64,000 nt of DNA from Capra hircus (Eukaryota > Chordata > Mammalia > Artiodactyla > Bovidae): contig NC_030822.1 of the NCBI RefSeq assembly GCF_001704415.2, positions 56,847,345 through 56,911,344 of the forward strand, given 5' to 3'. The position numbers were made by a program, and so were the translations under genes. The notes beneath the pieces were generated by a model. That model had not been told where the DNA came from, ran no database searches, and saw only the letters and a list, made by a program, of their open reading frames with translations. Positions 10,150 through 21,369 of this stretch are shown here, in pieces; positions within the stretch are counted from its first letter, which is position 1; the number at the start of each line of letters is the position of its first letter.

Positions 10150-12800
10150 CTTTATTGTACTGTTCAGTCACTCAGTCATGTCTGACTCTTGGCAACCCCA
10201 TGGACTGCAGCACACCTGGTTTCCCTGTCCTTCACTGTTTCCTGGAGTTTGCTCAAACTCATGTCAATTGGGTTGGTGATGCCATCCAACTATCTCGTCC
10301 TGCCTTCAAACTCTCCCAGTATCAGAGTCTTTTCCAGCGAGTCGGCTCTGGGCATCAGGTGGCCAAAGTATTGGAGCTTCAGTTTTAGCATCAATCCTTC
10401 CAATGAATATTCAATATTGATTTCCTTTAAGATTGACTGGTTGGATCTCCTTGCTGTCCAAGGGACTCTCAAGAGTCTTCTCCAGAACCACATTTCAAAA
10501 GCATCAGTTCTTTGGCACTCAGCCTTTTTTATTATCCAACTCTCATATTCATACATGACTACTGGAAAAACCATGGTTTTGACTAGACAGACCTTTGTCA
10601 GCCAAGTAATATTTGTGCTTTTTAATATGCTGTCTAGGTGTGTCATAGCTTTTCTTCCAAGGAGCAAATGTCTTTTAATTTCCTGGCTGCAGTCACCATC
10701 CACAGTGATTTTGGAGCCCAAGAAAGCAGTCTGTCACTGTTTCCATTTTTTCCCCATCTATTTGCCATGGAGTGATGGGACTGGATGCCATGATCTTCTT
10801 TTTTTTGAATGCTGAGTTTTAAGCCAACTTTTACACTCTCCTCTTTCATTTTCATCAAGAGGCTCTTTAATTCCTCTTCGATTTCTGCCATTAACGTGGT
10901 GTTATCTGCATACATGAGGTTACTGATATTTCTCCCGGCAACCTTGATTCCAGCTTGTGCTTCATCCAGCCCAGGATTTTGCATGATGTACTCTGCATAG
11001 AAGTTAAATAAGCAGGGTGACAATATACAGCCTTGACATATTCCTTTCCCATTTGGAACCAGTCCACTGTTCCATGTCTGGTTCTAACTGTTGCTTCTTG
11101 ACCTGAATGTAGGTTTTGCATGAGGCAGGTAAAGTGGTCTGGTATTTCCATCTCTTTAAGAATTTTCCATGGTTTGTTGTGATCCACATAGTCAAAGGCT
11201 TTAGTATAGCAATGAAGCAGAAGTAGATGTTTTTCTGGAATTCTCTTGCTTTTTCTAATATCCAATGGATGTTGGCAATTTGATCTCTGTTTTCTCTGCC
11301 TTTTCTAAATCCAGCTTGTACATCTGGAAGTTCTCAGTTCACATACTGTTGAAGCCTCGCTTGAAGGATTTTCAGCAATACTTTGCTAGCATGTGAAATG
11401 AATGCAGTTGTGTGGTAGTTTAATCATTCTTTGGCATTGCTCTTCTTTGGGATTGGAGTTAAAACTGACCTTTTACAGCCCTGTGGCAACTGTTGAGTTT
11501 TCCATATTTGTTGACATATTGAATGCAGCACTTTCACAGCATCATCTTTTAGGATTTGAAATAGCTCAACTGGAATTCCATCACCTCCACTAGCTTTGTT
11601 CATAGTGATGCTTCCTAAGGCCCATTTAACTTCATACTCTAGGATATCCAGCTCTAGGTGAGTGATCACACCATCATGCTTATCTGGTTTATCTGGGTCA
11701 GTAAGATCTTTTTTGTATAGTTCTTCTGTGTTTTCTTGCCACTTCTTGTATTATCTTCTGCCTCTGTTTCTATCCTTTATTGTGCCCATCTTTACATGAA
11801 ATGTTCCCTTGGTAGCTATAATTTTCTTGATGAGATCTATAGTCTTTCCCATTCTATTATTTATTTCTTTCCTTGTTCACTTAGGAAGGCTTTTCTATCT
11901 CTCCTTCCTATTATTTGGAACTCTGCATCTTTCTTTTCTCCTTTGCTTTTTGCTTCTTTTCTTTTCTCAGCTATCTGTAAGGCCTCCTCAGACAACCATT
12001 TTGCCTTTTTTGAATTTCTTTTTCTTGGGGATGGTTTTGATCACCACTTCCTGTACAATGTTATGAACATCCATAGTTCTTCAGGCACTCTATCAGATCT
12101 AATACCTTGAATTTTTTTGTCACTTCTAATGCATAATCATAAGGGACTTGATTTAGGTACTACCTGAATGGCCTTGTGGTTTTCCCTTCTTTGTTCAATT
12201 TATGTCTGAATTTTGCAATAAGGAGCTCATGATCTGAGCCACAGTCAACACCCAGTCTTGTTTTTGCTTACTGTAAAGAGCTTCCCTATTTTCAGTGGCA
12301 AAGAATATAATCAATCTGATTTCACTATTGACCATCTGGTGATGTCCATGTGTAGAGTCATCTCTTCTGTTGTTGGATGAGTCATCTCTTCTGTATGCTT
12401 GCTATGACCAGTGCATACTCTTGGCAAAACTCTGTTAGATTTTGACTTGTTTCATTTTGTACTCCAAGGGCAAACTTGCCTGTTACTCCAGGGATCTCTT
12501 GACTTCCTACTTTTGCATTCCAGTCCCCTATGATGAACTTTTTACTGTGTGTGTGTGTGTTAGTTCTAGAAGGTCTTGTAGATCTTCACAGAAGTCTTCA
12601 ACTTCAGCTTCTTCGACATTAGTGGTTGGGGCAATGGCTTGGATAACTGTAATATTTGCCTTGGAAATGAGATTGCACCCAAGTACTGCATTTCAGCTTC
12701 TTTTGTTGACTATGAGGGCTACTCCATTTCTTCTAAGGGATTCTCGCCCATGGTAGTAGATATAGTGGTTATCTGAATTAAATTTGCCCATTCCTTTAGC
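10150..12800 (-). mobile_element. BovB (RTE) LINE, long antisense copy
   Basis: About 2.65 kb, lacking only part of the 5' end. On the minus strand it runs from endonuclease-coding sequence (12800-12430) through reverse transcriptase to the BovB 3' end near 10150. The antisense blocks TTTGCATTCCAGTCCCCTAT and CTACTCCATTTCTTCTAAGG also occur in the inverted BovB at 33.6-34 kb, which confirms the family from within the window. Many frameshifts and stops break the frame; open pieces remain at 10290-10721, 10643-11023, 10891-11265 and 11424-11669. The catalytic motif at 10901-10912 encodes YADN instead of YADD, so the reverse transcriptase would be inactive in any case. Confidence 0.93.
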
Positions 12801-12814
12801 CATCCTAATTTATC

Positions 12815-13275
12815 ACCTTGTTGTTGTCTAGTCACTCAGTGGTGTTTGACTCTTTGCAATCCCAGAACTGCAGCACACCAGGCTTCCCTGTCCTTCACCA
12901 GCTCCCAGAGCTTGCTCAAGCTCATGTCGATTGAGTTGGTGAAGCCATCCAACCATCTTGTTCTCTGTCATCCCCTTCTTCTCCTGCCTTCTATCTTTCC
13001 CAGCATCAGAGTCTTTTCCAAAGGGTCAGTTCTTCCCACCAGGTGGCTGAAGTATTGGAGCTTCAGCTTCAGCATCAGTCCTTCCAATGAGTATTCAAGG
13101 TTGACTTCCTTTAGGATTAACTGGTTTGATATCCTCGCAGTCCCAGGGACTCTCAAAAGTCTTCTCCAACATCACAGTTCAAAAGCATGAATGCTCCAGC
13201 ACTCAGCCTTCTTTCCAGTCCAACTCTCATATCTATACATGGCTACTGGAAAAACCATAGCTTTGACTATATGGA
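12815..13275 (-). mobile_element. BovB 3' end, second adjacent antisense copy
   Basis: This is a separate 5'-truncated BovB in the same orientation, directly beside the larger copy. It repeats the same 3' sequence (GTCACTCAG, CAGAGTCTTTTCC, GGAGCTTCAGCTTCAGCATC). On the minus strand it encodes the usual C-terminal stretch with LKLQYFSHL. It is broken by indels. Confidence 0.92.
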
Positions 13276-13284
13276 CACCTTACA

Positions 13285-13430
13285 TCCAGCATTACCACCC
13301 TCCAATCCTTTCTCACCCAGTGTTGATTAGCTGTTAAGACACAAATCTGACTATGTCTGTTTCCTGCTTAAAATCCTCCAGTGCCTATGTTTGTTTATAA
13401 GATAAAGAACAGTTGCCTGACTATGACTGG
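13285..13430 (+). mobile_element. L2 LINE fragment, probable continuation
   Basis: ATCTGACTATGTCTG, CCTGCTTAAAATCCTCCAGTG and AAGATAAAGAACAG follow the order of the L2 3' coding region. It probably continues the L2 at 9277-10148, split by the two BovB insertions. Confidence 0.5.
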
Positions 13431-13521
13431 CAGGCAACCGGAGGCTAAGAGCATGGTACTGGAGTTGGGCTCTCATCCTGGGTTTAAATCTCAACTTCAT
13501 CACTCACTTAATCTGAATGTG

Positions 13522-13743
13522 TGTGTGTGTGTGTTCAGTCATTTATTCATGTCTGACTCTTTGTGACCCCATGACTGTCAGCTGCCAGGCTCCTCTGTTC
13601 ATGGGATTTCCCAGGCAAAAATTCTAGAGTGGGTTGCCACTTCCTGCTCCAAGAGATCTTCCTGACCCAGGGATAGAACCAGAATCTCTTCCATCTCCTG
13701 CACTGACAGGCAGATTCTTTACCACTGCTCCACCTGGGAAGCC
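13522..13743 (-). mobile_element. Bov-tA SINE
   Basis: Full-length antisense copy from a short (TG)n and TTCAGTCATTTATTCATGTC to CACCTGGGAAGCC. A diverged target duplication is visible: AATCTGAATGTG at 13510 and AACCTGAGTGTG at 13744. Confidence 0.9.
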
Positions 13744-13974
13744 AACCTGAGTGTGACTTGGTTATAATTTATAAAATGGTGAGAAGTTAGGTTTATTGTT
13801 AAGAGTAAATGCAGTTATCCATACAAGGTGCTTTATACTTGGCCAGACATCTATGGTAGTAGAGTCATTACCACTACTTCTACTACTGTGATTACCGTCT
13901 TTGTTCATGCAATTACTTCTCTTGTGCACCGTCCCTCATTACTAGCCCTCCCAGTGGGTCCTCCTCCCCCATTT

Positions 13975-14030
13975 CCCACTCTCTCTTCCCCCCCCCCCTC
14001 TCTAACACACACGCACACACACAATCAACT
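13975..14030. repeat. Low-complexity C run and (AC)n
   Basis: A C-rich run at 13990-13999 is followed by a short interrupted (AC)n. Confidence 0.7.
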
Positions 14031-14271
14031 AACTTAGAGTTTAGAGCCTCATCACCCCCAGAAGCCTGCTTTGAAACTTGAAACTGGCCAAGAAACCTCT
14101 TCTATGCATTCTTAGCATGTGCTTCACGTATCATAGCATTATCGTTTAGTAATCAACTCACTAGTTTATTTATGTCACCTATTGAATTGTGGGTAACCAG
14201 AGGAAAGATGCTAGCACAGTTTCTTGTATAATGATGCTGCCCAGTAGATTTTTTTTAATGAGTTGCTGTTT

Positions 14272-14660
14272 CTTTTATTATTAGTATTCATTTATTTATT
14301 TGGTTGCACCGGGTCTTAGTTGTAGCCTGTGGTCTCTTTGGTTATAGCATGTGGAATCTAGTTCCCCGTGCATGCTAGGTTGCTTCAGTTGTGTTTGACT
14401 CTTTGTGACCCTTGGACTGTAACCTGCCAGATTCCTCTGTCCATGGGATTCTCCAGGCAAGAATACTGGAGTGGGTTTCCATCTCTTCCTCCAGTGGATC
14501 TTCCCGATCCAGGGATCGAACCCCTGTCTCAAGTCTCCTGAATTGGCAGGCAGATTTTTATCTGGGAAGCCCCTAGTTCCCTGACCAAGGATCAGACCCC
14601 CCAGGTGTCTTGCTTTGGAAGCATGGAGCCTTAGTCACTGAACCACCAAAGAAGTCCCCC
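14272..14660 (-). mobile_element. CHR-type tRNA-derived SINE split by a Bov-tA
   Basis: An antisense cetartiodactyl CHR SINE: T-rich tail remnant, GGTTGCACCGGGTCTTAGTT and GTGGAATCTAGTTCCC, then after an interruption CTAGTTCCCTGACCAAGGAT and CACTGAACCACCAAAGAAGTCCC. Bases 14367-14572 are a younger Bov-tA insertion. Confidence 0.85.
14367..14572 (-). mobile_element. Bov-tA SINE nested in a CHR SINE
   Basis: Antisense Bov-tA flanked by the 9-bp duplication CTAGTTCCC (14358-14366 and 14573-14581), which is CHR sequence copied at insertion. This orders the two events: CHR first, Bov-tA later. Confidence 0.9.
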
Positions 14661-14748
14661 CAGTAGCTATTGAATAAATGAATAAGTGAAGTCATTGCAA
14701 ACTGTGTCTATGCTTCCTCAATAGTATGAAAACTCATTATTTTCTCTG

Positions 14749-14870
14749 CAATTTTTTTTTTTAAGGCTGCACTGTGACATAGGTGAGATCTTATTTCCCC
14801 AACCAGGGATCAAACCTGCGCTCCCAGCAGTGGAAGCACAGAGACCTAACTATTAGACCAGGGAAGTCCC
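14749..14870 (-). mobile_element. CHR-type SINE, short antisense copy
   Basis: A T run, then AAGGCTGCACTGTGACATAG, CCAGGGATCAAACCTGCG and GACCAGGGAAGTCCC: the antisense tRNA-like head of a CHR SINE. Confidence 0.8.
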
Positions 14871-15949
14871 TCTACATTCACTCTGGTAGGGTCCTATCTC
14901 CATCACTGTCCGCCAGTCCTCAGCTCCAGATAACCAACACCAATGACCTCTCTTTTGTCAGCTGGAGGATGAAGAGTGACAACCACGATACTCGGCTTTC
15001 TTTAAATCTTTGAGGTCCCCTATAGCCTCTTGGATGTGAGTGTGAACAAACCCCAACATTTTCCCATGAAGGAGAGGTCCCATTAATTCTGAGTACAGTT
15101 GGACACTGTTTCATTAACTATTAATACTATGCCAAAGAAGAACAGGCTTGGGGATAAAAGAAAAAAAATATAAACAGCCCTTCAAAGTGTTTTCTAATTT
15201 GCTACTAATCATTCAGAAATATTAACCCATCCCTGCCACCCCAACCAATCCTCTTCTCTCTTCATTAAATGTACAAGGCCCACATCCAAATAAGAATCGG
15301 TCTTTGATTTTACAAGAAAAGGGTAGATTCAGAGGCTGAGAGGAGCTAATCGTTTTCGATTAGTTCGTTTCAGACTTCACTGAGTTTTGTTTGGTAGATT
15401 ATCTGAATCTTTATTAAGGGAGCTGGAATTGGCAGCAACAACTCCAGGAGCTGCAACGTGTGTGTGCAGGTGCATTTGTACAGAGGTGACCCCATGTGCA
15501 TGTAGGTGGTTCACGGCCACATGTGTCCCTGCCCGCCCCCCACCCCACCCAACCCTGAGTAGGGAAATGTGGTGTGGTCCTGTATTGTGTACCTGGAAAA
15601 CAGAACGAAGTTTACCAAGGTACAGGCTCTCCTGAAAGACCGGTGGCATCTTCTCAGCCTCTTTTCTTCTAGCCCAGCTCCTGTGAGTCTTGCCTGCCTG
15701 GAGGTAAATTTATTTTATCTTGGCAATCTTCTGGGATAGACTTAAGCAAACAAGGATCAAGCCACTCACAACCTTAATTAGGCTACACATAAATAATGGA
15801 TTGCTGGATTAGCTGAGAATATACAGGAGGGATGTGAAAGCAATAAAACCAACTTTCCTTAAGTGGTCCCTTCCTTCAAGGAGCTGCTGTTTCTTCACAC
15901 AGATATCTGGCTCAAGTGCTATGGAGACATTCTGGCAGTTCATTTCCCA
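14871..15949. other. Single-copy-looking noncoding DNA
   Basis: No recognisable element. Open frames on both strands at 15377-15649 overlap each other and resemble nothing known. Confidence 0.5.
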
Positions 15950-16070
15950 TTCATTTATTCATGTGTTTATTCATTCATCCCGCAAATACTTACTGAAACT
16001 TCTGAAAGTAAGTTGTGATGCTAGATGGTGTGGGGAGAGATACAGGTAAAATCAACAAGAACCCTTTTCC
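15950..16070 (-). mobile_element. L2 3'-end fragment
   Basis: CATTCATTTATTCATGTG, then CGCAAATACTTACTGAA and GGTGTGGGGAGAGATACAGG match the antisense L2 3' end (ATTCATTCAACAAATATTTATTGAG, then GGCGCTGGGGATACAG). Confidence 0.55.
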
Positions 16071-16209
16071 AGTTGCTCACAGTTTCAAGGTGAGCTGATC
16101 ACTGTCAATGAAAATTGACAAAAGGGTTTCCTGGTATCACAGTATTAATAGATTGTCTTTCCCAAGAATGATAATGATAAAATCTCTCAGAATTCCACAT
16201 TCTTTTCTT

Positions 16210-16700
16210 ACAATATGACCCTATCGTTCCTCCCAGTTCATAGACTCCAGTGGTGGAGTCTATTGACCTTGAGCAGTCCTTTGTGGCTGTCTTCACCAAC
16301 AGAGTGCAGTGGAAGAGATAGTAGGTGGCTTCCAATGCTAGGCAGAAGAGCCATGCACCTCACTCCCTCAGTATGCCACCACCATATTGCGAGGAAGCCC
16401 AAGCCAGTCCAGACCACAAGGCACGGTCCACAGTTCAGCTAGGGTACTGATAGCCAGCAGTAATCACCAGATAAGCCAGTGAGGTAACTCCAGTTGATTC
16501 CTGCCCCAGTTATCAAGTTTTTCCAGTCTCTGAGTCTTCCCAGCTGAGGCCCCAGACGTTGGGTATAGCACCAAGCCACCCATTCTCTATCCTTTTGTGT
16601 TCCTAATCACACAATCTGTTAGTGTAATAAAATGGTTTTTTGGAATTATTAAGCTAGGAGACTGTTTGTTATCCAGCAACAGTAACTGCTACATGAACTT
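16210..16700 (+). mobile_element. MLT1-like ERVL-MaLR solitary LTR
   Basis: The 3' part carries TGTAATAAAATGGTTTTTTGG, AATTATTAAGCTAGGAGACTG and TTTGTTATCCAGCAACAGTAAC, in the order expected of an MLT1 LTR end (a TAATAAA signal, a degenerate 'taagccactaagtttt' block, 'tttgttatgcagcaatagtaac'). The upstream CAGTGGAAGAGATAG and GAGGAAGCCCAAGCCAGTCC also fit. It is old and strongly diverged. No internal retroviral sequence or second LTR was seen beside it. Confidence 0.62.
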
Positions 16701-17586
16701 GGGGAAAACTTGGAGTCTGAGACTTTCTTCCTCCCGTTCAATGGCCCGTAGTTAGCAAGTCTAGTCAGTTCCATATAGAAAACTTGCCTTGTGTCTGTTC
16801 TTTCCTCTGCATTCTATAACTGTTGCCCTTCTTAGCCAACGCCACATCTCATCTTGTCATCTCACCTCTGGTCTCATCCGCCTCCCATCCAACCTCTCAA
16901 CCCGGAGTAGGAGTATCCCACAAGGGACTTGCCAAGAGAAAGCACAAGATGAATGGGCAAGTCCTTGTTTTACTCACTGGAAACTGTTTGCAAATATTAT
17001 TTTTATATTGAAAGAGACATAGATAAGTTACAGCATAAAACCAAAACTGGCAAGAGTTTAAAAGATAAGACCAAGACTCCAAGGGTTCTCTTGCAGCAAG
17101 GACGTCCTAAAACTGCTAGTGGTACGCTTCCTTCTGATCTTTGCAACATGCCTGTGGCAAAACTTGGAGAGGAGCTTCCTTCAGCTACATCTTAGCGGTG
17201 GCTTGAGATGAAGCTCCTAGACTTCACACGGTAGTCTAGGTTTGCCACCGTCCATCCTTAGCCCACAGTTTCAGGATGTCTTCCTACTAGTAAGCCTTCG
17301 ACACAAACCAGTTGGTGGATGTCCCTGGCGTTTGCACAGACATCCACCTGGAGAAAGGAGAACAAGTTGGAAGGTATCTTAAGGAAGCTATCATTCTAGT
17401 CAGTTAAATTAGCATTATTTTAAGCTTTGTAGTCCAAAGCTTACCATACCCTTTAAGCCTCTATGTTATTGTACTTACTGCCTGCTGTCTCGGGAAAGAC
17501 TTTGTTCACTTCCTTCCTCCCATTCATTCTTTAGTATGAAGCTTTCTCTTTTTCAAAAGAAACTCTACTATAATATTGTAATTAGC
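16701..17586. other. Single-copy-looking noncoding DNA
   Basis: No repeat recognised. A weak 80-codon frame at 16953-17195 resembles nothing known and lacks any supporting context. Confidence 0.5.
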
Positions 17587-17921
17587 CTCCAAGTAAATAA
17601 ACAAATAAATTTTGAAAAAAGAAAAGAAGAGACTCAACCTTTTAATTAATGTAGTTTTGGCTGGCCGTTCTGGACCTTCCTTGCTGTGTGAGCTTTTCGC
17701 TAGTTGCAGCAAGCAAGGGCTACTGTGCAGTGCGGTGCCTGGGCTTCTTACTGCAGTGGCCCCTGTTGCTGCAGAGCACAGCTCCAGGGCACTGGCTCGG
17801 TACTTGTGGTGCAAGGGCCTGGTGGCTCCACAGGATGTGGTGTCTTCCCAGACCAGGGCTTAAACCCTAGTCTCCTGCACTGGCAGCTGGGCTCCTTATC
17901 ACTGAGCCACCGGGCAAGCCC
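17587..17921 (-). mobile_element. CHR-type SINE, long antisense copy
   Basis: Antisense A-rich tail (AATAAACAAATAAATTTTG), a body with TAGTTGCAGCAAGCAAGGGC, GCAGTGGCCCCTGTTGCTGC and GCACTGGCTCGGTACTTGTG, and the tRNA-like head GACCAGGGCTTAAACCC to GCCACCGGGCAAGCCC. Full length with heavy CpG decay. Confidence 0.87.
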
Positions 17922-19526
17922 AGCATCAAGTTCCAGCGTCTCTTCAGATCTTCTCCTGGCATCCTTGTGGGATGAGTTGCCCCCTTTCTGGGCTGCCATA
18001 GTACTCTGCCCAGGTCCCATGTAATGCAAAGTGTTATGGCGTGCTGTGGATGCGGCCTTCTTGGCCACGAGACTGAGCTCCTCAAGAACAGTAGTCAAAT
18101 TTTACTTGGTTTTTCAAAACTGCCCATGCCGCTCTGCTCTTCACCTGACTTTCCACTTAGCGCCTCTTATGCAGCTGGATTTCAATTATTATTTGAGGGA
18201 GGGAGTTACTGTTTCCTTTTATTTGGATTTATATGGGAAGTTGTCTCCCCAAAAGTTGGTACTCAGGCCAGATATGCCCCTGCCATCACCCTGCCCTTCA
18301 TCTAAATGGGCTAAGAGACTCTCAAAGGAGATGGTCCCCCACTGGCTCCAGAACTCACCTTTGTCCTCATCAGGACATGCTTTAGGTCTGACCCAGATCC
18401 TTTTCCTTATAACAGAAGGAAATGGTAGAATGGGGCACAGATCGTCCCTTTCTTTACTGAGAGTCAGCCTCAGTTTCTCCAAAGTTCCACAGGCCACATG
18501 CCTGTGTGGGGAGTAGATTGTGAAGACAGTGTCCTGGTGAGTCTCCCCTTGCCACAAAAGAACTCTCCCATAGCTGTCCTAATGTCTAAAATTCCACCAT
18601 TAGAGATTCTTTCCTTGACCTGGAAGGTTTTCAGTGTTAAGCTTTTCCTGATAAAATGCAGATGCTCCTGGTAAGGGGAAGAACTTGAGGTTTTTTAAAA
18701 CTACCACCTCTGTGAAGATTCAATGATAGCTGGGCTGAGAGCATTGGCCCTGAAAGAATTGGGACAAAAGGTGGGAGCAATTCCACTGAAGAGAAAGAAA
18801 GAAATATGTTATGTTCACCAAATTGTGTCAGTGCATTAAAAGCCCTCTGCTTGCATTGTGTGTGTTCGAGGCTGGCTGCTATGCAACATAATGGGGGTTA
18901 ATTCCAGGGCTTAGAGCTCTGCCTGGGAATTGGATGCTTCTACTAGGAGGGAGAAAGGGGGTGATGGTGGGTTTGATTCTCTTGTATAACATCCTTTTCT
19001 TCCTGGAAGATAGAGGCTTCCCTCTCTCAGGATTCCAGATCCTAGAAAACATGAAAAGGGGGTTAAAAGCTGTCTTTTGTCTTTGTAGAAAACAAGATCT
19101 TTTGTAAAATTTCAAAAATTGGCAAGTACCATACCTCAGAAACAGAGGGCAGAGAAAAACAACTGGGGAGTGGAGTAGAGAGTTACATTAATATGAGGAT
19201 GATTTTCCACTCCAGCTGCTCAGCTTATTAGTTTAAAAATTGCTTTAATATGTATATGTTTAGTTAAGAGAAACCCTACTCATAATTGGAACTTTTAGAA
19301 CAAGATGGCTCCTTGGAGATCAACTGATTTAATCCTCACTCAGAGAAGTGAAGCGAGGTTTCCCAGATCACCAGCAAGATTGTGGCCCAGGCTGGCACAG
19401 GCACCCCTCCACCCCCATCTCCCAGCTCCGTGTGCTGGGTTCCACTGAGGAGGTGCTGGGCTTGCTCTAGGTTCCCTCTGTTGAAATGGAGATACAGGTA
19501 GCTTCCTTTTTATCAATGATCTCATC
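17922..19526. other. Single-copy-looking noncoding DNA
   Basis: Long stretch without clear repeats, apart from a possible MIR trace near 19330-19370 (AGAGAAGTGAAGCGAGGTTT). Open frames of 106-161 codons occur at 17704-18516 but overlap in several frames on both strands and partly lie in the CHR SINE. No splice or promoter context supports them. Confidence 0.5.
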
Positions 19527-19597
19527 CCCTGTCACCCCTTTCTCCTCCTGCCCTCAATCTTTCCCAGCATTAGGGTCTTTTCCAATGAGTCGACTGT
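19527..19597 (-). mobile_element. BovB fragment, about 70 bp
   Basis: CTCCTGCCCTCAATCTTTCC, CAGCATTAGGGTCTTTTCC and AATGAGTCGACTG match an internal part of the BovB 3' region seen at 13000-13030 and 49160-49200. Confidence 0.75.
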
Positions 19598-20284
19598 TCA
19601 TATCTTTTTATGTTACAGACCTGAATTAAGGTTCTGCCTACCCTAGACCTCTGTTTCTGGGGATTGGCCAAGAACCATCTGCGGGCACTTTCCAGGGCAG
19701 GCAGGGCATGGTCTGGAGGCAGCAAGTCTTGGGGTCTCTGAGGGGAGTCTCCATCCTTGGTCTACCACTGCCCAGGATCAAGTCTGTTACTCTGCCCTCA
19801 AAGGACTCAGTGACAAGCGTCTCCCTCCCCCTACCCAGGGGGAGGACTGAGTCACATATAATTCTTTCGGTGGTGGCAGTTCGCCCTGGTTTAGCAGCCC
19901 GTGTGGTCGAGATCGATCAGCAAGCGTCTCTCTCCTAATGACGCGAGAGCTGTGAGGAGTTGAGCTGTTTACACAAGGTCACTTTATTAACAGGGAAATC
20001 GCTCTTATGATAAATGGTGCTCTCATGCTGCTGTCCTCCCGCCCTGCCTCCCTCTCTCATCCTCTCCTTTCTGCTCCAAGAGCTTTGTGGACCCACAGTG
20101 TCTGCTTCCCTAGGAGACTCAGCCCTCCCTTGGAGCCCCATCACATGAGGCCAATGCCCCACGAGAGAGGAGGGTAATTATGAGCCTCTTCACACAGCTT
20201 CCTCCAGAGAGCTTGGCAGCTGCTTCCAGAGAACCACATCCTTGGCACGGACCAATAGGCGGAATTTCAGATCAGTGATGGCCA
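19598..20284. other. Single-copy-looking noncoding DNA with an AP-1 site
   Basis: No repeat recognised. A canonical AP-1/TRE heptamer TGAGTCA lies at 19848-19854. Such short sites occur often by chance. Confidence 0.4.
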
Positions 20285-20555
20285 CTTCTTGAGTTTTCAC
20301 AGCATTTTACAGTTTATAAAGCTTCCCCCCACCCCATTCTTTATAGTAAACCATGTTGTTTAAACATTTTGAGTAAGGCACCAGAGAGCGGTATTATTGT
20401 TTTTATCCTCATTTTACGGATGAGAAAATGGGAATTCAGATACAGAGCTGAAACTGAAGACTTGCTGAGTCTTTTGACCTAAAATCTAGGGTTGTGAAAT
20501 TTGAAACCAGAAAAGTCTAGGTTTAAATCTTGGCTGCCAACTTACTGAAAGTTTT
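20285..20555. mobile_element. MIR-like fragments
   Basis: TTTTTATCCTCATTTTACGG, then ATGAGAAAATGGGAATTCAG (20400-20440), is the antisense MIR core. AAAAGTCTAGGTTTAAATCTTGG (20510-20533) resembles a sense MIR 'cctgggttcaaatcc' block. They may be two MIRs. Confidence 0.5.
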
Positions 20556-20573
20556 GTTTTGTTTTGAATAATA

Positions 20574-21310
20574 GACTTTTTTATTTTAGAGCAGTTTTGT
20601 AGTTGTTTAGCCACCAACTCAGGTCCGACTCTTTTGGGACCCCATAGATTGTAGCCTGCCAAGTTCCTCTGTCCATGGTATTTCTCTGGCAAGAATACCG
20701 AAGTGGGTTTCCATTTCCTTCTCCAGGTGATCTTCCTGACCCAGGGATAGAACCCATGTCTCCTGTTTGGCAGGCAGATTCATTACCACCAAGTTACCTG
20801 GGACGCCTAGAGCAGTTTTTGATTTACAGAACTGCTGAGCAGAAAGCAGAGTGTTCACATATACCCCTTGTATCCTGCCACACACACATCTTTCCTGTTA
20901 ATAACATCTAACAGCCTTGGTGTGGTCCGCTTATTATAATTGATGAACCAGCATTGATACATTAGTACTAACTGAAGTTCAGAGTGTACATTATAGAGTC
21001 ACTCCTCGTGTTACACGTTTTATGGGTTTTGGCAAATGTATGGTGTCATGTGTCCAGCATTACAGTATGGTAGATTAGTTTCACTGCCCCCAAATCCCCT
21101 GTGCTACCTCTCTTCATTCCTCCTCCCTTCCTTCTTTCTTTCTTCAGCCCCCAGCAACCACTTTTACTGTCTCCACCTTTTCCGGAATGTTACACAGTTG
21201 GAATCATACAGTAGCCTTTTCAGATTGACTTCTTTCCCTTAGGAATATGCATATACATTTCCTCCAGGTCTTGTCATGGCTTGAGAGCTCATTTCTTTCT
21301 TTTTAATTTT
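20574..21310 (-). mobile_element. L1M 3' end, first of a doublet, split by Bov-tA
   Basis: Antisense L1 3' UTR: GAGCAGTTTTTGATTTACAG, CACATATACCCC, ATTGATGAACCAGCATTG, GGGTTTTGGCAAATGTATGG and CTTTTCAGATTGACTTC. The same landmarks recur in order at 21370-21950. Confidence 0.8.
20599..20807 (-). mobile_element. Bov-tA SINE inside L1M
   Basis: Antisense Bov-tA bounded by a perfect 12-bp duplication TAGAGCAGTTTT (20587-20598 and 20808-20819). The duplicated bases are L1 sequence. Confidence 0.93.
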
Positions 21311-21369
21311 AAAGATTACCAAGTTTTTATTTAACTTAAAATTTTTTAAAAATTTGCATCTCTTTTGTT

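Noticed and set aside
10189..10815. 208-codon open frame on the + strand
   Set aside because: It lies antisense to BovB coding and arises from that sequence; BovB is read on the minus strand here.
16953..17195. Possible processed pseudogene
   Set aside because: No recognisable protein, poly(A) tail or target duplication could be identified.
17704..18024. 106-codon frame with Cys-rich start
   Set aside because: Starts inside an antisense CHR SINE, so its first part is SINE-derived.
18031..18516. 161-codon frame
   Set aside because: Overlaps other frames on both strands, with no known similarity and no promoter.
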